From contig NZ_LWLS01000035.1 of NCBI RefSeq assembly GCF_001905095.1, positions 1-34,242 on the forward strand: DNA of 34,242 nucleotides. Direction: 5' to 3'. Shown one piece after another: positions 15,188-22,282 of the stretch (the first letter of the stretch is position 1; each line of letters opens with the position of its first letter). The translations under genes were made by a program, and so were the position numbers. The notes below the pieces were generated by a model. The model was not told where the DNA came from, did no database searches, and saw only the letters and a program-made list of their open reading frames with translations. This DNA comes from Micromonospora sp. CB01531. Lineage in GTDB: Bacteria > Actinomycetota > Actinomycetes > Mycobacteriales > Micromonosporaceae.

Positions 15188-15787
15188 TCACTGGAGCCAG
15201 TAGATCATGGCGTAGAGCCCGATCCACACGACGTCGACGAAGTGCCAGTAGTACGACACGACGATGGCCGACGTGGCCTGGGCCGGGGTAAACCGGCCCA
15301 TGGTGGTGCGGATCATGAAGATGATGAAGGCGATCAGACCGCCGGTCACGTGCAGACCGTGGAAGCCGGTGGTCAGGTAGAACATCGACCCGTAACCGTC
15401 TCCGTTGATCTTCACGCCCTCGTGCACCAGGGTCCGGTACTCGTTCGCCTGGCCGAGCACGAAGATCAGGCCCATCACGAAGGTGATCGTGAACCACCGC
15501 CGCAGGGCGTGGACGTCACCCTTCTCGGCGGCGAAGACACCGAGCTGGCAGGTCACCGAGGACAGCACCAGGATCACCGTGAAGGTGGTCGCGTAGGGGA
15601 TGTTCAGGACCTCGGTGTGCTTCTCCCACTGCTCCGGCGCCGCCGCGCGGATCGAGAAGTACATCGCGAACAACGCCGCGAAGAACATGAGTTCACTGGA
15701 GAGCCACACGATCGTCCCGACGCTGACCATGTTGGGGCGCGTCAGGGAGTGGATCCGGCTCTTGTCAATGGCTGGGGCCGCAGTCAC
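15188..15787 (-). CDS. ctaE: Cytochrome c oxidase subunit III
   Basis: A 199-aa subunit III of the aa3 oxidase, with about five membrane helices. It has the family segments [20 protein letters not shown] with its helical Glu, [13 protein letters not shown], and [20 protein letters not shown] at the C-terminus. The length is typical of actinobacterial CtaE. The GTG start at 15787 has no close Shine-Dalgarno. An AATAAT hexamer ends six bases before it, so a leaderless mRNA is likely. First gene of the ctaE-qcrC-qcrA-qcrB operon, divergent from ctaG. Confidence 0.95.
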   Translation of the reverse strand: MTAAPAIDKSRIHSLTRPNMVSVGTIVWLSSELMFFAALFAMYFSIRAAAPEQWEKHTEVLNIPYATTFTVILVLSSVTCQLGVFAAEKGDVHALRRWFTITFVMGLIFVLGQANEYRTLVHEGVKINGDGYGSMFYLTTGFHGLHVTGGLIAFIIFMIRTTMGRFTPAQATSAIVVSYYWHFVDVVWIGLYAMIYWLQ

Positions 15788-15799
15788 GCGGTCATTATT
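15788..15799 (-). promoter_or_regulatory. ctaE: -10 element for a leaderless ctaE-qcrCAB transcript
   Basis: On the minus strand AATAAT (15799-15794) is followed by six bases and the GTG start of ctaE. That spacing puts transcription initiation at the start codon. This A/T-rich hexamer stands out in a GC-rich divergent spacer. No convincing -35. Confidence 0.45.
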
Positions 15800-15882
15800 G
15801 CCCTTGACCGGGACCGACGATCAGCGGGGTGGCAATCCCGTGCCATCAGTGGCCCGATCGGGGACGTCCGCTTCGCCTGACC

Positions 15883-15895
15883 TACCCTGAAAAGC
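15883..15895 (+). promoter_or_regulatory. -10 element for leaderless ctaG
   Basis: TACCCT (15883-15888) followed by seven bases and the GTG at 15896 places the transcription start at the initiation codon. There is no ribosome binding site. It is back to back with the ctaE promoter. Confidence 0.5.
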
Positions 15896-16849
15896 GTGCT
15901 GCACGTCGATCCGATCTTCGCCGCCACCTCGGCCGCTCCGTCGACCCTGGCCGCCGGGGGCGAGGGCGTCCCGCCGCCCTTCACCATCGCCCGGGTGTTC
16001 ACCGAGACCCGGCTGGACAACTGGCTCGCCGTCGGGCTGGTGCTGGCCGCCGGCCTCTACCTCTACGGCGTGTACCGGCTGCGGCTGCGCGGCGACCACT
16101 GGCCGGTCCTGCGCACGGTCTGCTTCCTCGGCCCGGGCCTGGGCGGCATCGCGGCGGTGACGGTCAGCGGGCTGGGAGCCTACGACACCACCCTGCTGTC
16201 GGTGCACATGGTGCAGCACATGGTGCTGTCCATGGTCGCGCCGATCTTCCTGGCGCTGGGCGCCCCGGTGACGCTCGCCCTGCGTACCCTGCCGCTGCGC
16301 CCGCGGAAGCGGCTGCTGGCGATCGTGCACAGCCGGATCGCGCGGATCTACACCTTCCCGCTGGTAGCGTTCGCCATCTTCGTGGTGAACCCGTTCGTGC
16401 TCTACTTCACCAACCTGTACGAGTACACCCTGCAGCACGGGTGGGCGCACGAGCTGGTCCACGCGCACTTCATCGCCACCGGGTGCGTGTTCTTCTGGCC
16501 GCTGCTCGGCCTCGACCCGCTGCCCGGCCGCTGGCCGCACCCGGCCCGCGCGCTGCTGATGGTGCTCTCCGTGCCGTTCCACACCGTGCTCGGGCTCACC
16601 ATCATGCAGAGCACCACGCTGCTCGGCGGCGACTGGTACCCGTCGCTGCACCTGACCTGGTCGGACCCGGCGAACGACCAGGTGGTCGCCGGCGGGGTGC
16701 TGTGGGCCGGCGGCGAGTTCGTCAGCGTCACCATGCTGGCCGTGCTGGTCGTCCAGTGGATCAAGCACTCCGAGCGCGAGGCCCGCCGGCTGGACCGCGA
16801 GCTGGACCGCCAGGAGGCCCGCGAGCGCGCCGCCGAGGCCACCGCCTGA
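15896..16849 (+). CDS. ctaG: Cytochrome c oxidase assembly protein, Caa3/CtaG family
   Basis: A 317-aa polytopic membrane protein of the Caa3_CtaG family (the actinobacterial/Bacillus type, unrelated to Cox11). Hydrophobic helices lie near 43-60, 76-95, 100-125, 150-175, 195-215, 222-240 and 268-290. Candidate copper-binding residues include VHMVQHMVLSM and the His in AHELVHAHF. The family is needed to load copper into haem-copper oxidases or import it. The last ~35 residues are charged and helical (KHSEREARRLDRELDRQEARE read as a cytoplasmic tail). Placement opposite ctaE suits a role in oxidase assembly. Precise mechanism not readable from sequence. Confidence 0.88.
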   Translation: MLHVDPIFAATSAAPSTLAAGGEGVPPPFTIARVFTETRLDNWLAVGLVLAAGLYLYGVYRLRLRGDHWPVLRTVCFLGPGLGGIAAVTVSGLGAYDTTLLSVHMVQHMVLSMVAPIFLALGAPVTLALRTLPLRPRKRLLAIVHSRIARIYTFPLVAFAIFVVNPFVLYFTNLYEYTLQHGWAHELVHAHFIATGCVFFWPLLGLDPLPGRWPHPARALLMVLSVPFHTVLGLTIMQSTTLLGGDWYPSLHLTWSDPANDQVVAGGVLWAGGEFVSVTMLAVLVVQWIKHSEREARRLDRELDRQEARERAAEATA

Positions 16850-16996
16850 GCTGCCCTGGCGTCAACTCCAGCTCGGCGCGTCCGACACCGGGCAGCGACC
16901 TGGAGCCGTCGGGTGGCACGCCAGGGCGGGCCGACCGGCCGGATGTGACGCCCGCTACGATCAGCGGGCAGCTACAGAGGTGGGAGCCAGCCAGCG

Positions 16997-17395
16997 ATGA
17001 GCGATCGTCTTTACACCGTCCTGCTCTACAGCGACGACCCGAAGGTCCGCGACCGGATGCGACTCGCCGTCGGCACCCGGCCCGCGCCCGGGCTCGAGAT
17101 CGAGTTCGTGGAGGCCGCCGACTACGCCGGGTGCGTCCGGCTGGTCGACGACTACGAGATCCACCTGCTCCTGCTGGACGGTGAGGCCAGCCCGGGCGGC
17201 GGCCTCGGCATCGCCCGCCAGATCAAGGACGACCGGGACGACGCCCCGCCGACCTGCGTGGTGCTGGCCCGCGCCGCCGACCGCTGGCTGGCCGCGTACG
17301 CCGAGGTCGACGCCACGCTGACCCACCCGCTCGACCCGGTGACCACCGGCACCACCGTCGCCGAGCTGCTGCGGCGCACGCACGCCGCGGCCTGA
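16997..17395 (+). CDS. Receiver-like (pseudo-REC) protein
   Basis: A 132-aa single-domain protein resembling response-regulator receivers. The acidic pocket Asp13-Asp14 (YSDDPK) and a phospho-acceptor-like Asp61 (LLLLDGEAS) are kept. The conserved Ser/Thr after strand 4 is Ala (VVLARA, residue 91), and the essential Lys before Pro is His (LTHPLD, His110). Without these it probably cannot be phosphorylated and switched in the usual way. No output domain and no histidine kinase are nearby. It sits between ctaG and trpD on the same strand; the ATG has GGTGGGAG upstream at long spacing. Function unknown. Confidence 0.75.
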   Translation: MSDRLYTVLLYSDDPKVRDRMRLAVGTRPAPGLEIEFVEAADYAGCVRLVDDYEIHLLLLDGEASPGGGLGIARQIKDDRDDAPPTCVVLARAADRWLAAYAEVDATLTHPLDPVTTGTTVAELLRRTHAAA

Positions 17396-17405
17396 GCGAC
17401 CCCTT

Positions 17406-17435
17406 CGGCGCCACGGCAACGAGGCCGTGGCGCCG
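17406..17435. terminator. Perfect hairpin between the pseudo-REC gene and trpD
   Basis: 12-bp perfect stem (17406-17417 with 17424-17435), 6-nt loop, followed by TTCC. It begins 11 bp after the pseudo-REC stop and ends 37 bp before the trpD start. Termination of the upstream gene is the simple reading. A leader or attenuation role for trpD is possible, but I see no Trp-rich leader peptide. Confidence 0.7.
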
Positions 17436-17472
17436 TTCCACCCCCGCTCTCACCCCACACGGGAGGGCCGCC

Positions 17473-18519
17473 ATGGGCGACCGGACCTGGCCGCTGCTGC
17501 TCAACGCGCTGCTGCGCGGCGAGGAGCTCTCCACCGCCGACACCGCCTGGGCGATGGACGAGATCATGACCGGCTCGGCCAGTTCCGCGCAGGTGGCCGG
17601 CTTCGTGGTGGCGCTGCGCGCCAAGGGTGAGACCCCCGCCGAGCTGGCCGGCCTGGTGCAGGCGATGCTCGGCCGGTCGGTGCAGGTCGAGCTCCCCGAG
17701 GAGATCCGGGCCACCGCGCTGGACGTGGTCGGCACCGGCGGCGACCTCGCCCACACGGTGAACATCTCCACGATGACCGCGCTGGTGGTGGCCGGGGCCG
17801 GCGTCCGCGTGGTGAAGCACGGCAACCGCGCCGCCTCCTCCTCGTGCGGCACCGCCGACCTGCTGGAATACCTGGGTGTCCCGCTGGACCTGGCCCCCGA
17901 GCAGGTGGCCCGGTGCGTCACCGAGGCCGGCATCGGCTTCTGCTTCGCGGGCCGCTTCCATCCGGGGATGCGCCACGCCGGCCCGGTACGCCGGGAGATC
18001 GGCGTGCCGACCGCGTTCAACTTCCTCGGCCCGCTGACCAACCCGGCCCGTCCCCGGGCCGGCGCGGTCGGCTGCTTCGACCTGCGGATGGCGCCGGTGA
18101 TGGCGGCCGTCTTCGCGGCCCGGGGCGACTCGGTGGTGGTGATGCGCGGCGAGGACGGGCTGGACGAGTTCACCACCGCCGCGCCGACCCGGGTCTGGGT
18201 GGCCCAGCAGGGCACCGTCAGGGAGGCGCTGCTGGACGCGGCGGAGCTGGGGGTACCCCGGTCCACCCTGGCCGACCTGCGGGGCGGGGACGCCGCGTAC
18301 AACGCCGGGGTGGCCCGGCGGCTGCTGGCCGGCGAGACCGGCGCGGTCCGCGACGCGGTGCTGGTGAACGCCGCGGTCGCGCTGGCCACCCAGGGCCCGC
18401 TCGACGGCGACCTGCCCGAGGCGCTGCGGGCCGGCCTGGCCCGGGCGGCGGAGTCCATCGACTCGGGTGCCGCCGCCAGCGTCCTGGACCGCTGGCTCGA
18501 GGTCGCCCGCTCGCTCTGA
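17473..18519 (+). CDS. trpD: Anthranilate phosphoribosyltransferase
   Basis: A 348-aa enzyme that joins anthranilate to PRPP in tryptophan biosynthesis. The PRPP-binding loop GTGGD is at 87-91, NIST at 97-100, and KHGNRAASS at 115-123. The metal-binding pair lies in the GEDGLDE stretch. The helical N-terminal domain with the anthranilate tunnel is present, and the length is standard. The ATG at 17473 has GGGAGGG upstream. It stands apart from other trp genes, next to the cytochrome bc1/oxidase genes, as in M. tuberculosis (Rv2192c). Confidence 0.96.
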   Translation: MGDRTWPLLLNALLRGEELSTADTAWAMDEIMTGSASSAQVAGFVVALRAKGETPAELAGLVQAMLGRSVQVELPEEIRATALDVVGTGGDLAHTVNISTMTALVVAGAGVRVVKHGNRAASSSCGTADLLEYLGVPLDLAPEQVARCVTEAGIGFCFAGRFHPGMRHAGPVRREIGVPTAFNFLGPLTNPARPRAGAVGCFDLRMAPVMAAVFAARGDSVVVMRGEDGLDEFTTAAPTRVWVAQQGTVREALLDAAELGVPRSTLADLRGGDAAYNAGVARRLLAGETGAVRDAVLVNAAVALATQGPLDGDLPEALRAGLARAAESIDSGAAASVLDRWLEVARSL

Positions 18520-18706
18520 CACCGCCCGCCGCCGGGCGCTGTCACACCCCGCTGGTACGCCTGGAGGCGTCCCGGGACGGCAGGCCGGGGCGGGCCCACG
18601 CCAGGAAGTGTCAGACCGGCGTGCCAAACTACACGGGAGTAATTTTCCGTTTTCCGCCAATGCGGGCACCGCCCACGGCGGGCACCGGGTACGAGAGGAG
18701 ACGCCC

Positions 18707-18916
18707 GTGTCGGACCGCGAGTTCCACTGCGACACCTGCGAGGGCGTTGCGCTGTTCGAGACTCCGCCCTGCGTCGACGGTCACGGCGCCGACTGCCCCG
18801 AGCTGGTCTGCACCGGCTGCGGCGCGGCCCGGCTGATCGCCACCTTCGCCTTCCGCGCACCGCGCCTGGAGCAGCGTCGCCGCGGCGCCCGCCCGGCGCA
18901 CCGCCGCGCCGCCTGA
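18707..18916 (+). CDS. Small zinc-ribbon-like protein (69 aa)
   Basis: The start is the GTG at 18707, with GAGAGGAG about 7 nt upstream; the longer open frame upstream overlaps trpD and was not used. The sequence carries CDTC, then PPC, DC, and CTGC, i.e. two CxxC pairs spaced like a zinc ribbon (CDTCEGVALF ... LVCTGCGAA). The C-terminal third is very basic (RRRGARPAHRRAA), suggesting nucleic-acid contact. I recall similar short proteins in many actinobacteria with no assigned function. The A/T-rich stretch at 18627-18660 upstream probably holds its promoter. Confidence 0.75.
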   Translation: MSDREFHCDTCEGVALFETPPCVDGHGADCPELVCTGCGAARLIATFAFRAPRLEQRRRGARPAHRRAA

Positions 18917-19073
18917 CCCAGCGGCCGCTCCCCCGCCGCCAGATCGCCGACGTGGGGGATCCCGGGTAACCGGACACCCCCAGGTCGGCGAAGCGGAGTC
19001 GATCAAGCACCAAGATCCGCCCTCCGGGCTCGGTGCCTGGGCGCGACCCGCCCGCACCCCTGGACCTATGCGT

Positions 19074-19106
19074 CGAGGCCCGCGTCCCAACGGGACGCGG
19101 GCCTCG
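19074..19106. terminator. Perfect bidirectional hairpin terminator
   Basis: 15-bp perfect stem (19074-19088 with 19092-19106) and a 3-nt AAC loop. It lies between the convergent Cys-rich gene and ctaF, 15 bp from the ctaF stop. The spacer 18917-19073 shows nothing else. Confidence 0.85.
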
Positions 19107-19121
19107 GGACGAGCCGCTAGC

Positions 19122-19547
19122 TCAGTGCTCGGCGGTCCGGCGGGTGCCGGAGTAGTACTCGAAGAGCAGGCCGCAGGCGGCGAAGATCACCGCGACCAGG
19201 CCCACGCCGAGCAGCCACATCTGCCAGTAGACCAGCCCCAGGCCGGCGATCGACGCGGCCAGGGCCAGGCCGAACGGCCAGTAGCTGCCGGGGCTGAAGA
19301 AGCCGACCTCGCCCGCGCCGTCGGCGACCTCGGCGTCCGGCCGGTCCTCCGGGCGCAGGTCGATCCGGCGGGAGACGAACCAGAAGAAGCCACCGCACAT
19401 CGAGCAGAGCAGGAAGGACAGCACCAGCGCCACCGTGCCGACCCACTCGACCCGGCCGCCCTCGCCGTACGTCCAGGCGGCGTAGAGGATGCCGACGCCG
19501 AAGAGGAACGTCGCGACGGTCAGGAAGATCTTCCACTCGGTCTTCAT
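19122..19547 (-). CDS. ctaF: Cytochrome c oxidase subunit IV (actinobacterial CtaF)
   Basis: A 141-aa small subunit of the actinobacterial aa3 oxidase with four predicted helices (about 7-25, 36-56, 84-103, 106-124). It opens MKTEWKIFLTVATFLFGVGI, the family signature. The ATG at 19547 is preferred over a GTG 75 nt upstream because that extension runs into ctaC and the M-K-T-E-W opening is conserved in the family. It starts 10 bp after ctaC, so the two form an operon. Subunit I (ctaD) is absent here. Confidence 0.93.
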   Translation of the reverse strand: MKTEWKIFLTVATFLFGVGILYAAWTYGEGGRVEWVGTVALVLSFLLCSMCGGFFWFVSRRIDLRPEDRPDAEVADGAGEVGFFSPGSYWPFGLALAASIAGLGLVYWQMWLLGVGLVAVIFAACGLLFEYYSGTRRTAEH

Positions 19548-19557
19548 GCCGGCCCCC

Positions 19558-20529
19558 TCAGCTGCCCGCGCCGGCGCCGGCGCCGCTCGGGTTGAAGTTG
19601 TTCTTGTCGCGCCGGGTGTCAAACGGCACGGTCTTGTCGGCGATCGGCTTCTCGCCGATGGCCGTGAGCGCCTCCTGGGTCGACTTGCCGGCCTTCTTGG
19701 CCGCCAGGAACTGGTCGTACTTCGCCGGCGAGACGACCCGCAGCTCGAAGTTCATGAAGGCGTGGTAGGTGCCGCACAGCTCGGCGCAGCGGCCCACGTA
19801 CGCGCCCTCCTGGTCGAGGCTGGTGACCTCGAAGACGTTCCGGATGCTGCCCGGGAAGACGTCCCGCTTGAACAGCAGCTCCGGCACCCAGAACGAGTGC
19901 ACGACGTCGCGGCTCTGCTCCTCGAACCGGATCGACTTGCCGGTCGGCAGCACCAGGATCGGGATGACCTCGCTGGTGCCGAGGACCGAGGCGACGGTGT
20001 TGGCGTCGCGGCCCTGACCGTCGCGGTAGTTGAACTGCCAGTTCCACTTGAAGGCGACGACCTCGACCGTGACGTCCGGGTTCTTCGTCGTCTTGTCCAC
20101 GCCGGTCTGCACGATCGCCGTGTAGTAGAAGAGCACCGAGACGATCAGGATCGGCGCGATCGTGTAGAGGAACTCCATCGGCATGTTGTAGCGGGTCTGC
20201 ACCGGCAGCGCGTTGCCCCGCTTCCGGTAGCGGATCACGCACCAGAAGATCAGGCCCCAGACGAAGATGCCGACCGCCAGGGCCGCGATGCAGGATGCGA
20301 TCCACAGGTCGTACATCCGGTGCGACTCCGGGGTGATGCCGCCCTGCGGCCACCCGAAGCCGTCGAACGTCGCGCCGACGTCGCAGCCGGTGAGCAGCAC
20401 CAGCAGCGCGGCTCCGCCGAGACCGAGCCCGGCGAGCCGACCAGCACCACGCCGCCGGTGCCCACCGGCCCCCGGGGAAGCGCTGTGCCGTACGGCCGAC
20501 GACCGTACCTCCGAACTCCTTGCGACCAC
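19558..20529 (-). CDS. ctaC: Cytochrome c oxidase subunit II
   Basis: A 323-aa lipoprotein-type subunit II that receives electrons at the CuA centre. The lipobox LLTGC gives Cys49 as the modified residue, after a long basic n-region. Two helices (about 75-97 and 118-141) form the membrane hairpin. CuA ligands are His211, Cys248, Glu250, Cys252, His256 and Met259 (CAELCGTYHAFM). The aromatic electron-entry patch KWNWQF is present. The GTG start at 20529 follows GGGAGG with a 9-nt gap. A TAATCT hexamer at 20610-20605 may be its -10. It is divergent from the cysteine desulfurase operon. Confidence 0.96.
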   Translation of the reverse strand: MVARSSEVRSSAVRHSASPGAGGHRRRGAGRLAGLGLGGAALLVLLTGCDVGATFDGFGWPQGGITPESHRMYDLWIASCIAALAVGIFVWGLIFWCVIRYRKRGNALPVQTRYNMPMEFLYTIAPILIVSVLFYYTAIVQTGVDKTTKNPDVTVEVVAFKWNWQFNYRDGQGRDANTVASVLGTSEVIPILVLPTGKSIRFEEQSRDVVHSFWVPELLFKRDVFPGSIRNVFEVTSLDQEGAYVGRCAELCGTYHAFMNFELRVVSPAKYDQFLAAKKAGKSTQEALTAIGEKPIADKTVPFDTRRDKNNFNPSGAGAGAGS

Positions 20530-20604
20530 CTGGTCCTGCCTCCCTAGCGCGCCGCGGTGGGGGTTTCTCTCCGTACCGACGGCAAAGGCGTCACCGACGG
20601 TCGC

Positions 20605-20610
20605 AGATTA
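20605..20610 (-). promoter_or_regulatory. ctaC: Candidate -10 element of ctaC-ctaF
   Basis: TAATCT on the minus strand, about 75 bp upstream of the ctaC start. It is close to the actinobacterial TAnnnT consensus and lies in the most A/T-rich part of the divergent spacer. The -35 region is poor. Confidence 0.4.
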
Positions 20611-20699
20611 CTCGACCATGACGGGCCTGACCGTGTTGGGGTCACTGTCCGCCCCCATCGGGGGTCCCGCGGGCGGGCGGCGCGATAGCGTCGGCAGTC

Positions 20700-20774
20700 G
20701 TGAGCGAGCGAACCATCAGGCGCGGTGGCGCGGCGCCGCGCGCCACCGCGGTGCGGAGCGAGGCGGCGGCGTGA
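20700..20774 (+). CDS. 75-nt coupling cassette (24-aa ORF) before the cysteine desulfurase
   Basis: GTG at 20700, TGA at 20772-20774 overlapping the desulfurase GTG (GTGA). It is 68 of 75 identical, ungapped, to the copy at 21919. The peptide begins MSERTIRRGG and ends RSEAAA. TAGCGT (20686-20691) is eight bases upstream, so the mRNA may begin at or near this GTG, making the cassette the first thing translated. A perfect 12-bp hairpin (20721-20732 with 20739-20750, 6-nt loop) lies inside. There is no coding gene directly upstream on this strand, unlike the other two copies. Confidence 0.65.
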   Translation: MSERTIRRGGAAPRATAVRSEAAA

Positions 20775-21922
20775 ACCCGTCCCCGGTCTACCTGGACGCG
20801 GCCACCGCCGCCCCGCTGCACCCGGTCGCGCGGCAGGCGTTGCTGGCCGCGCTGGACGACGGCTGGGCCGACCCCGGCCGGCTCTACACCCAGGCCCGCC
20901 GGGCCCGCCAGCTCCTCGACGCCGCCCGCGAGGCCGCCGCGCAGACCCTCGGCGTCCGCGCCGACGAGCTCTCCTTCACCCCCAGCGGTACGAGCGCCGC
21001 GCACGCGGCCGTGCTGGGCGGGCTGGCCGGGCGGCGCCGGGTCGGGGCGACCCTGGTGCACTCCGCGATCGAGCACTCGGCGGTGCTGCACGCCGCGGAG
21101 CGCCACGTGGCGGCCGGCGGCGACGCGGTGCCCGTGGCGGTGGACCGGCTGGGCCGGCTGGACCTGGACGCCTGGACGGCGGCGGTGGCCGCGCCGGGGG
21201 TGGCCGTCGCGGCGCTGATCGCGGCCAGCCACGAGGTGGGCACCGTGCAGCCGGTGCCGGCGGCGGCCGAGGCGTGCGCCCAGGCCGGGGTGCCCCTGTA
21301 CGTCGACGCGGCGCAACTGGTCGGCCGGGCGCCGTTGCCGGCCGGCTGGTCGGTGCTGAGCGCCAGCGCGCACAAGTGGGGCGGGCCACCCGGCGTCGGG
21401 CTGCTGGTGGTCCGCAAGGGCACCCGGTGGGAGTCGCCGTTCCCGGCCGACGAGCGGGAGTCGGGGCGTACCCCGGGGGTGTTGAACCTGCCCGCGGTGG
21501 TGGCGGCGGCGGCGAGCCTGCGCGCGGCGGCGGCGGAGGCGGCGGCCGAGACGGCCCGGCTGGCGCCGCTGGTGGACCGGATCCGGGACCGGGTGGCGGC
21601 CGAGGTGCCGGACGTGGAGGTGGTCGGCGACCCGGTCGACCGGCTCCCCCACCTGGTCACGTTCTCCTGTCTCTACGTGGACGGCGAGGCGCTGCTGCAC
21701 GCGCTGGACCGGCGGGGCTTCGCGGTCTCCTCCGGCTCCTCGTGCACCTCGTCGACGCTGCGGCCGTCGCACGTGCTGGAGGCGATGGGGGTGCTGTCGC
21801 ACGGCAACGTCCGGGTGTCGCTGCACCGGGACACCACGGCGGCGGACGTAGACCGCTTCCTCGCCGAGCTGCCCGGGATCGTCGCCGACCTGCGCGCCGA
21901 GGCGGGGGTCACCGGCCTGTGA
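20771..21922 (+). CDS. Cysteine desulfurase (class V aminotransferase family)
   Basis: A 383-aa PLP enzyme of the NifS/IscS type that moves sulfur from cysteine to a persulfide. The PLP lysine is Lys202 (SASAHKWGGPPGVG), with Asp179 and Gln182 in YVDAAQ and the ring-stacking His102 in IEHSA. The catalytic Cys325 lies in SSGSSCTSS. The GTG at 20771 is chosen because the Y-L-D-A-A opening is where the family begins and because it overlaps the cassette stop; a longer upstream frame is non-coding. It is linked through a second cassette to TusA, a natural sulfur acceptor. Confidence 0.92.
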   Translation: MNPSPVYLDAATAAPLHPVARQALLAALDDGWADPGRLYTQARRARQLLDAAREAAAQTLGVRADELSFTPSGTSAAHAAVLGGLAGRRRVGATLVHSAIEHSAVLHAAERHVAAGGDAVPVAVDRLGRLDLDAWTAAVAAPGVAVAALIAASHEVGTVQPVPAAAEACAQAGVPLYVDAAQLVGRAPLPAGWSVLSASAHKWGGPPGVGLLVVRKGTRWESPFPADERESGRTPGVLNLPAVVAAAASLRAAAAEAAAETARLAPLVDRIRDRVAAEVPDVEVVGDPVDRLPHLVTFSCLYVDGEALLHALDRRGFAVSSGSSCTSSTLRPSHVLEAMGVLSHGNVRVSLHRDTTAADVDRFLAELPGIVADLRAEAGVTGL

Positions 21923-21993
21923 GCGAGCGAACCATCAAGTTCAGTAGCGCGGCGCCGCGCGCCGCCGCGGAGCGGAGCGAGGCGGCGGCGTGA
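21919..21993 (+). CDS. 75-nt coupling cassette (24-aa ORF) between cysteine desulfurase and tusA
   Basis: GTG at 21919 within the desulfurase stop (GTGA); TGA at 21991-21993 within the tusA GTG (GTGA). The peptide begins MSERTIKFSSAA and ends RSEAAA. It links the two genes into an uninterrupted chain of overlapping frames. Its first 19 bases and last 21 bases are identical to the copy at 20700, and the middle differs. There is no separate Shine-Dalgarno, so re-initiation is the expected mode. Confidence 0.7.
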   Translation: MSERTIKFSSAAPRAAAERSEAAA

Positions 21994-22217
21994 GGGAACC
22001 GGAGGAGGTGCTCGACTGCCGGGGGCAGCGCTGCCCGCTGCCCGTGATCAACCTGGCCCGCCGGCTGCCCGAGTTGCCGGTCGGCGCGGTGGTCCGGGTG
22101 CTCGCCGACGACCCGGCCGCCGCCGTCGACATCCCCGCCTGGTGCCGGATGCGCGACCAGGAGTTCCTGGCCGCCCACCCCGATCCCCCCGCCTACGACG
22201 TCCGCCGCAGCCGCTGA
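21990..22217 (+). CDS. tusA: TusA/SirA-family sulfur carrier
   Basis: A 75-aa protein with the TusA fold. The sulfur-carrying Cys is in the CPxP motif (CRGQRCPLPV, Cys15; Cys10 precedes it). TusA accepts persulfide sulfur from a cysteine desulfurase and passes it on for tRNA thiolation, cofactor synthesis or related uses. The neighbouring desulfurase is the likely donor (inference from operon position). The GTG at 21990 overlaps the cassette stop. The C-terminal half is more diverged than in enterobacterial TusA. Confidence 0.85.
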   Translation: MREPEEVLDCRGQRCPLPVINLARRLPELPVGAVVRVLADDPAAAVDIPAWCRMRDQEFLAAHPDPPAYDVRRSR

Positions 22218-22222
22218 TCCGG

Positions 22223-22279
22223 CCGGCCCACCCCGGTGGTCAAGAGGTTTGCGTCACGCGCCCCGGGCAGGTGGGCCGG
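22223..22279. terminator. Inverted repeat between convergent tusA and adoK
   Basis: CCGGCCCACC (22223-22232) pairs with GGTGGGCCGG (22270-22279). The 37-nt loop contains a relatively A/T-rich stretch. It fills the gap between the two stop codons, so a shared terminator is likely. Confidence 0.5.
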
Positions 22280-22282
22280 AGG

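Noticed and set aside
17152..18735. 527- and 596-codon minus-strand frames across trpD
   Set aside because: Shadows of trpD and the pseudo-REC gene, with composition unlike any protein family.
20267..20770. N-terminal extension of the cysteine desulfurase frame
   Set aside because: It would run antisense to ctaC and across the ctaC promoter; family homology begins at GTG 20771.
20705..20774. Cassette copies as ordinary 5' ends of the downstream proteins
   Set aside because: Each cassette is in a different frame from the gene it precedes and has its own stop codon, so it cannot be an N-terminal extension.
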